From assembly GCF_040939455.1 (NCBI RefSeq), contig NC_134119.1, positions 73,393,638-73,457,637 on the forward strand: a DNA stretch of 64,000 bases, written 5' to 3'. The translations under genes were made by a program, and so were the position numbers. The notes below the pieces were generated by a model. It searched no databases. It saw nothing but the letters and a program-made list of their open reading frames with translations, and was not told the DNA's origin. Source of the DNA: Microcebus murinus (lineage: Eukaryota > Chordata > Mammalia > Primates > Cheirogaleidae). Position 1 is the first letter of the stretch; the number at the start of each line of letters is the position of its first letter. Below are positions 61,743 through 64,000 of this stretch, piece by piece.

Positions 61743-63760
61743 GTGTCCACTCACCCACGGGAGACAGTCAGGCATTGCGCAGTGCGGATCTGGCTGTGTC
61801 CACTCTGGCACAGGAGAGGGGCATGCAGGGCGCAATGCGGATCTGGCTGTTTCCACTCACCCACGGGAGATGGGCAGGCAGGGCGCAGTGCAGATCTGGC
61901 TGTGTCCACTCACCCAAGGGAGACGGGCAGAGAGGGTGCTGTGTGGATCTGGCTATGTCCACTGACCCACGGCAGATGGGGAGGCAGGGCGCAGTGCGGA
62001 TCTGGCTCTGTCCACTCACCCACGGCAGACGGGCCGGCAGGCCACAGTGCGGATCTGGCTGTGTCAACTCACCCACGGGAGACGGGCAGGCAAGGCGCAG
62101 TGTGGATCTGGCTGTGTACACTCACCCACGGGAGACGGGCAGAGAGGGTGCTGTTTGGATCTGGCTATGTCCACTGACCCACGGAGGACAGGCAGGCAGG
62201 GTGCAGTGCGGATCTCTCTGTGTCCACTCACCCACGGCAGACGGTCAGGCACGGCGCACTGCGGATCTGGCTGTGTCCACTCACCCACGGGAGACGGGCA
62301 GAGAGGATGCTGTGTGGATCTGGCTATGTCCACTGACCCACGGCAGACGGGCAGGCAGGGCGCAGTGCGGATCTGGCTGTGTCCAATCACCCACGGGAGA
62401 CGGGTAGGCAAGGCGCAGTGTGGATCTGGCTGTGTCCACTCACCCACGGGAGACGGGCAGAGAGGGTGTTGTGTGGATCTGGCTATGTCGACTGACCCAC
62501 GGCACACGGGCACGCAGGTTGAAGTGCGGATCTGTCTGTGTCCACTCACCCACCGCAGACGGGCCGGCAGGGCACAGTGCGGATCTGGCTGTGTCAACTC
62601 ACCCACGGCACACGGGCAAGCAGGGCGCAGTGCGGATCTGGCTGTGTCCACTCACCCACGGCAGACGGTCAGGCAGGGCGCAGTGCGTATCTTGCTGTGT
62701 CCACTCACCCATGGGAGACGGGCAGGCAGGGCGCAGTTCGGATCTGGCTGTGTTCACTCACCCAGGGGAGACGGGCAGGAAAGGCGCAGTGTGGATCTGG
62801 CTGTGTCCACTCACCCACGGGAGTCGGGCATAGAGGGTGCTGTGCGGATCTGGCTGTGTCCACTGACCCACGGTAGACGGGCAGGCAGGGCGCAGTGCGG
62901 ATCTGGATGTGTACACTTACCCACGGGAGGCGGTCAGGCTACGCGCAGTGTGGATCTGGCTGTGTCCACTCACCCACAGGAGACGGGCAGAGAGGGTGCT
63001 GTGTGGATCTGGCTATGTCCACTGACCCACGGCAGACAGGCCGGCAAGGCGCAGTGTGGATCTGGCTGTGTCCACTACACACGGGAGACGGGCAGAGAGG
63101 GTGATGTGTGGATCTGGCCATGTCCACTGACCCACGGCAGACGGGCAGGCAGGGCGCAGGACAGATCTGGCTGTGTCCACTCACCCACGGGAGACGGGCA
63201 GGCAAGGCGCAGTGTGGATCTGGCTGTGTCCACTCACCCACGGGATACGGACAGAGAGGGTGCTGTGTGGATCTGGCTATGTCCACTGACCTTCGGCAGT
63301 CGGGTAGGCAGGGCGCAGTGCGGATCTGGCTGTGTCCACTCACCCACAGCAGACGGTCAGGCAGGGCGCAGTGCGGATCTGGCTGTCTCCACTCACCCAC
63401 TGGAGACGGGTAGGCAAGGCGCAGAGTGGATCTGGCTGTGTCCACTCACCTACGGGAGACGGGAAGAGAGGGTGCTGTGTGGATATGGCTATGTCCACTG
63501 ACCCACTGCCGACGGGCAGGCAGGGCGCAGTGCGGATCTGGCTGTGTCCACTCACCCACGGCAGATGGGCAGGCAGGTCGCAGTGCGGATCTGGCTGTGT
63601 CCACTCCCCAACGGGAGACGCGAAGGCAAGGCGCAGTGTGGATCTGGCTGTGTTCACTCACCCACGGGAGACGGGCAGAGAGGGTGCTTTGTGGATCTGG
63701 CTATGTCCACTGACCCACGGCAGACGGGGAGGCAGGGCGCAGTGCGGATCTGGCTGTGTC
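61743..63760. repeat. Higher-order repeat copy 4 (2543-bp variant, incomplete)
   Basis: Follows copy 1 (offset 6569) including the 10 extra monomers; diverges from the repeat order near 63760, after which simpler type-A monomers run to the window end. Confidence 0.82.
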
Positions 63761-64000
63761 CACTCACCCATGGCAGACGGGCAGGCAGGGCGCAGTGCGG
63801 ATCTGGCTGTGTCCACTCACCCACGGGAGACAGGTAGGCAGGGCGCAGTGCGGATCTGGCTGTGTCCACTCACCCACGGGAGACGGGCAGGCAGGGCGCA
63901 GTGCGGATCTGGCTGTGTCCACTCACCCACGGGAGACGGGTAGGCAGGGCGCAGTGCGGATCTGGTTGTCTCCACTCACCCAGGGAAGACGGGCAGGCAA

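Larger units (their letters stand above)
19654..64000. repeat. 53-bp satellite array (about 837 monomers, continues past window)
   Basis: Uninterrupted tandem array with a 53-bp period. Key words of the monomer in order: GGATCTGGCTGTGTCCAC, TCACCCACGG, (CA or GA)GACGGGCAGG, CAGGGCGCAGTGC. Each typical monomer has one GATC and about four CpG. Main variants: GGCAGGGCGCAGTGCGG (A), AGAGAGGGTGCTGTGTGG followed by CTATGTCCACTGACCC (B), and AGTGAGGGCTCAGTGTGG (C). No transposon, gene or non-satellite stretch interrupts it in 44 kb. Its size and organisation suit a centromeric or pericentromeric satellite; from memory a 53-bp centromeric repeat is known in grey mouse lemur. Reading frames of up to 519 codons are by-products of the repeat. 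Confidence 0.95.

Noticed and set aside
19693..63943. Hundreds of open frames encoding W/C-rich repeat peptides (LCPLTHGRRAGRAQCGSG type)
   Set aside because: They arise from a 53-bp repeat in every frame and on both strands, start mostly at GTG or repeat ATG, end at variant monomers, and have no unique domain, splice signals or promoter.
19654..64000. CRISPR-like array
   Set aside because: The whole 53 bp is repeated; there are no unique spacers and the genome is a primate.
19654..64000. CENP-B box in the satellite
   Set aside because: The A-NN-CGGG half can be read in ACGGGAGACGGG, but the required TTCG half is absent (CCCA instead), so it is not a CENP-B box.

Overview
This is a non-bacterial window, almost certainly from a strepsirrhine (lemur-type) primate nuclear genome. 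The clade call rests on a minus-strand Alu at about 19083-19442, which has the lemur/galago-type middle (the TTGGCCAATTAATTTC segment between the two arms), and on L1 3' ends with the strepsirrhine-style G-rich 3' UTR. The right two thirds are a 53-bp tandem satellite. From memory, and unchecked, a 53-bp centromeric repeat has been described in the grey mouse lemur (Microcebus murinus), so that genus is my best guess. I found no protein-coding gene. The many open frames are by-products of repeats.

Layout. (1) Positions 1-19653 are head-to-tail 5S rDNA-type units with a period of about 3.64 kb. They carry three 5S genes on the minus strand (1250-1367, 12303-12420, 15947-16064). Each has an upstream D-box-like element at -33 to -22 and a downstream T-run Pol III terminator. 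The spacers contain AC, CCG and CTC simple repeats, a short 47/54-bp repeat, and a 5'-truncated L1 3' end that was amplified with the unit. The two leftmost units have large independent internal deletions; the two right-hand units are nearly full length and very similar to each other.

(2) Positions 3405-11816 are a minus-strand endogenous retrovirus of 8.4 kb inserted in one 5S spacer. It has two 682-bp LTRs (two differences seen), a tRNA-Ser-type primer-binding site, a splice donor, a short polypurine tract and a 4-bp GAGA target duplication. The empty site is still visible in both sibling units. The interior is AT-rich, has no gag/pol/env reading frame and includes a fragment of L1 ORF2. 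It looks like a recently moved non-autonomous class I element.

(3) An Alu (19083-19442) with a 13-bp target duplication interrupts the last 5S unit. Its target begins 3 bp past the ERV target at the same unit position.

(4) At 19653/19654 the 5S unit breaks off inside its spacer, and a continuous 53-bp satellite (about 837 monomers) runs to the end of the window. Its left part is heterogeneous, with duplicated blocks at about 1.2, 6 and 12.6 kb offsets. From about 54.7 kb it becomes a clean higher-order repeat of 2013 bp (38 monomers minus 1 base), with a 2543-bp variant carrying 10 extra monomers.

Together the window looks like the edge of a large satellite, plausibly pericentromere to centromere: decayed and transposon-hit variant 5S rDNA on the outside, and increasingly homogenised satellite towards the right. 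The 5S genes point away from the satellite. Whether they are expressed, and whether the array is the functional centromere, cannot be decided from sequence alone.
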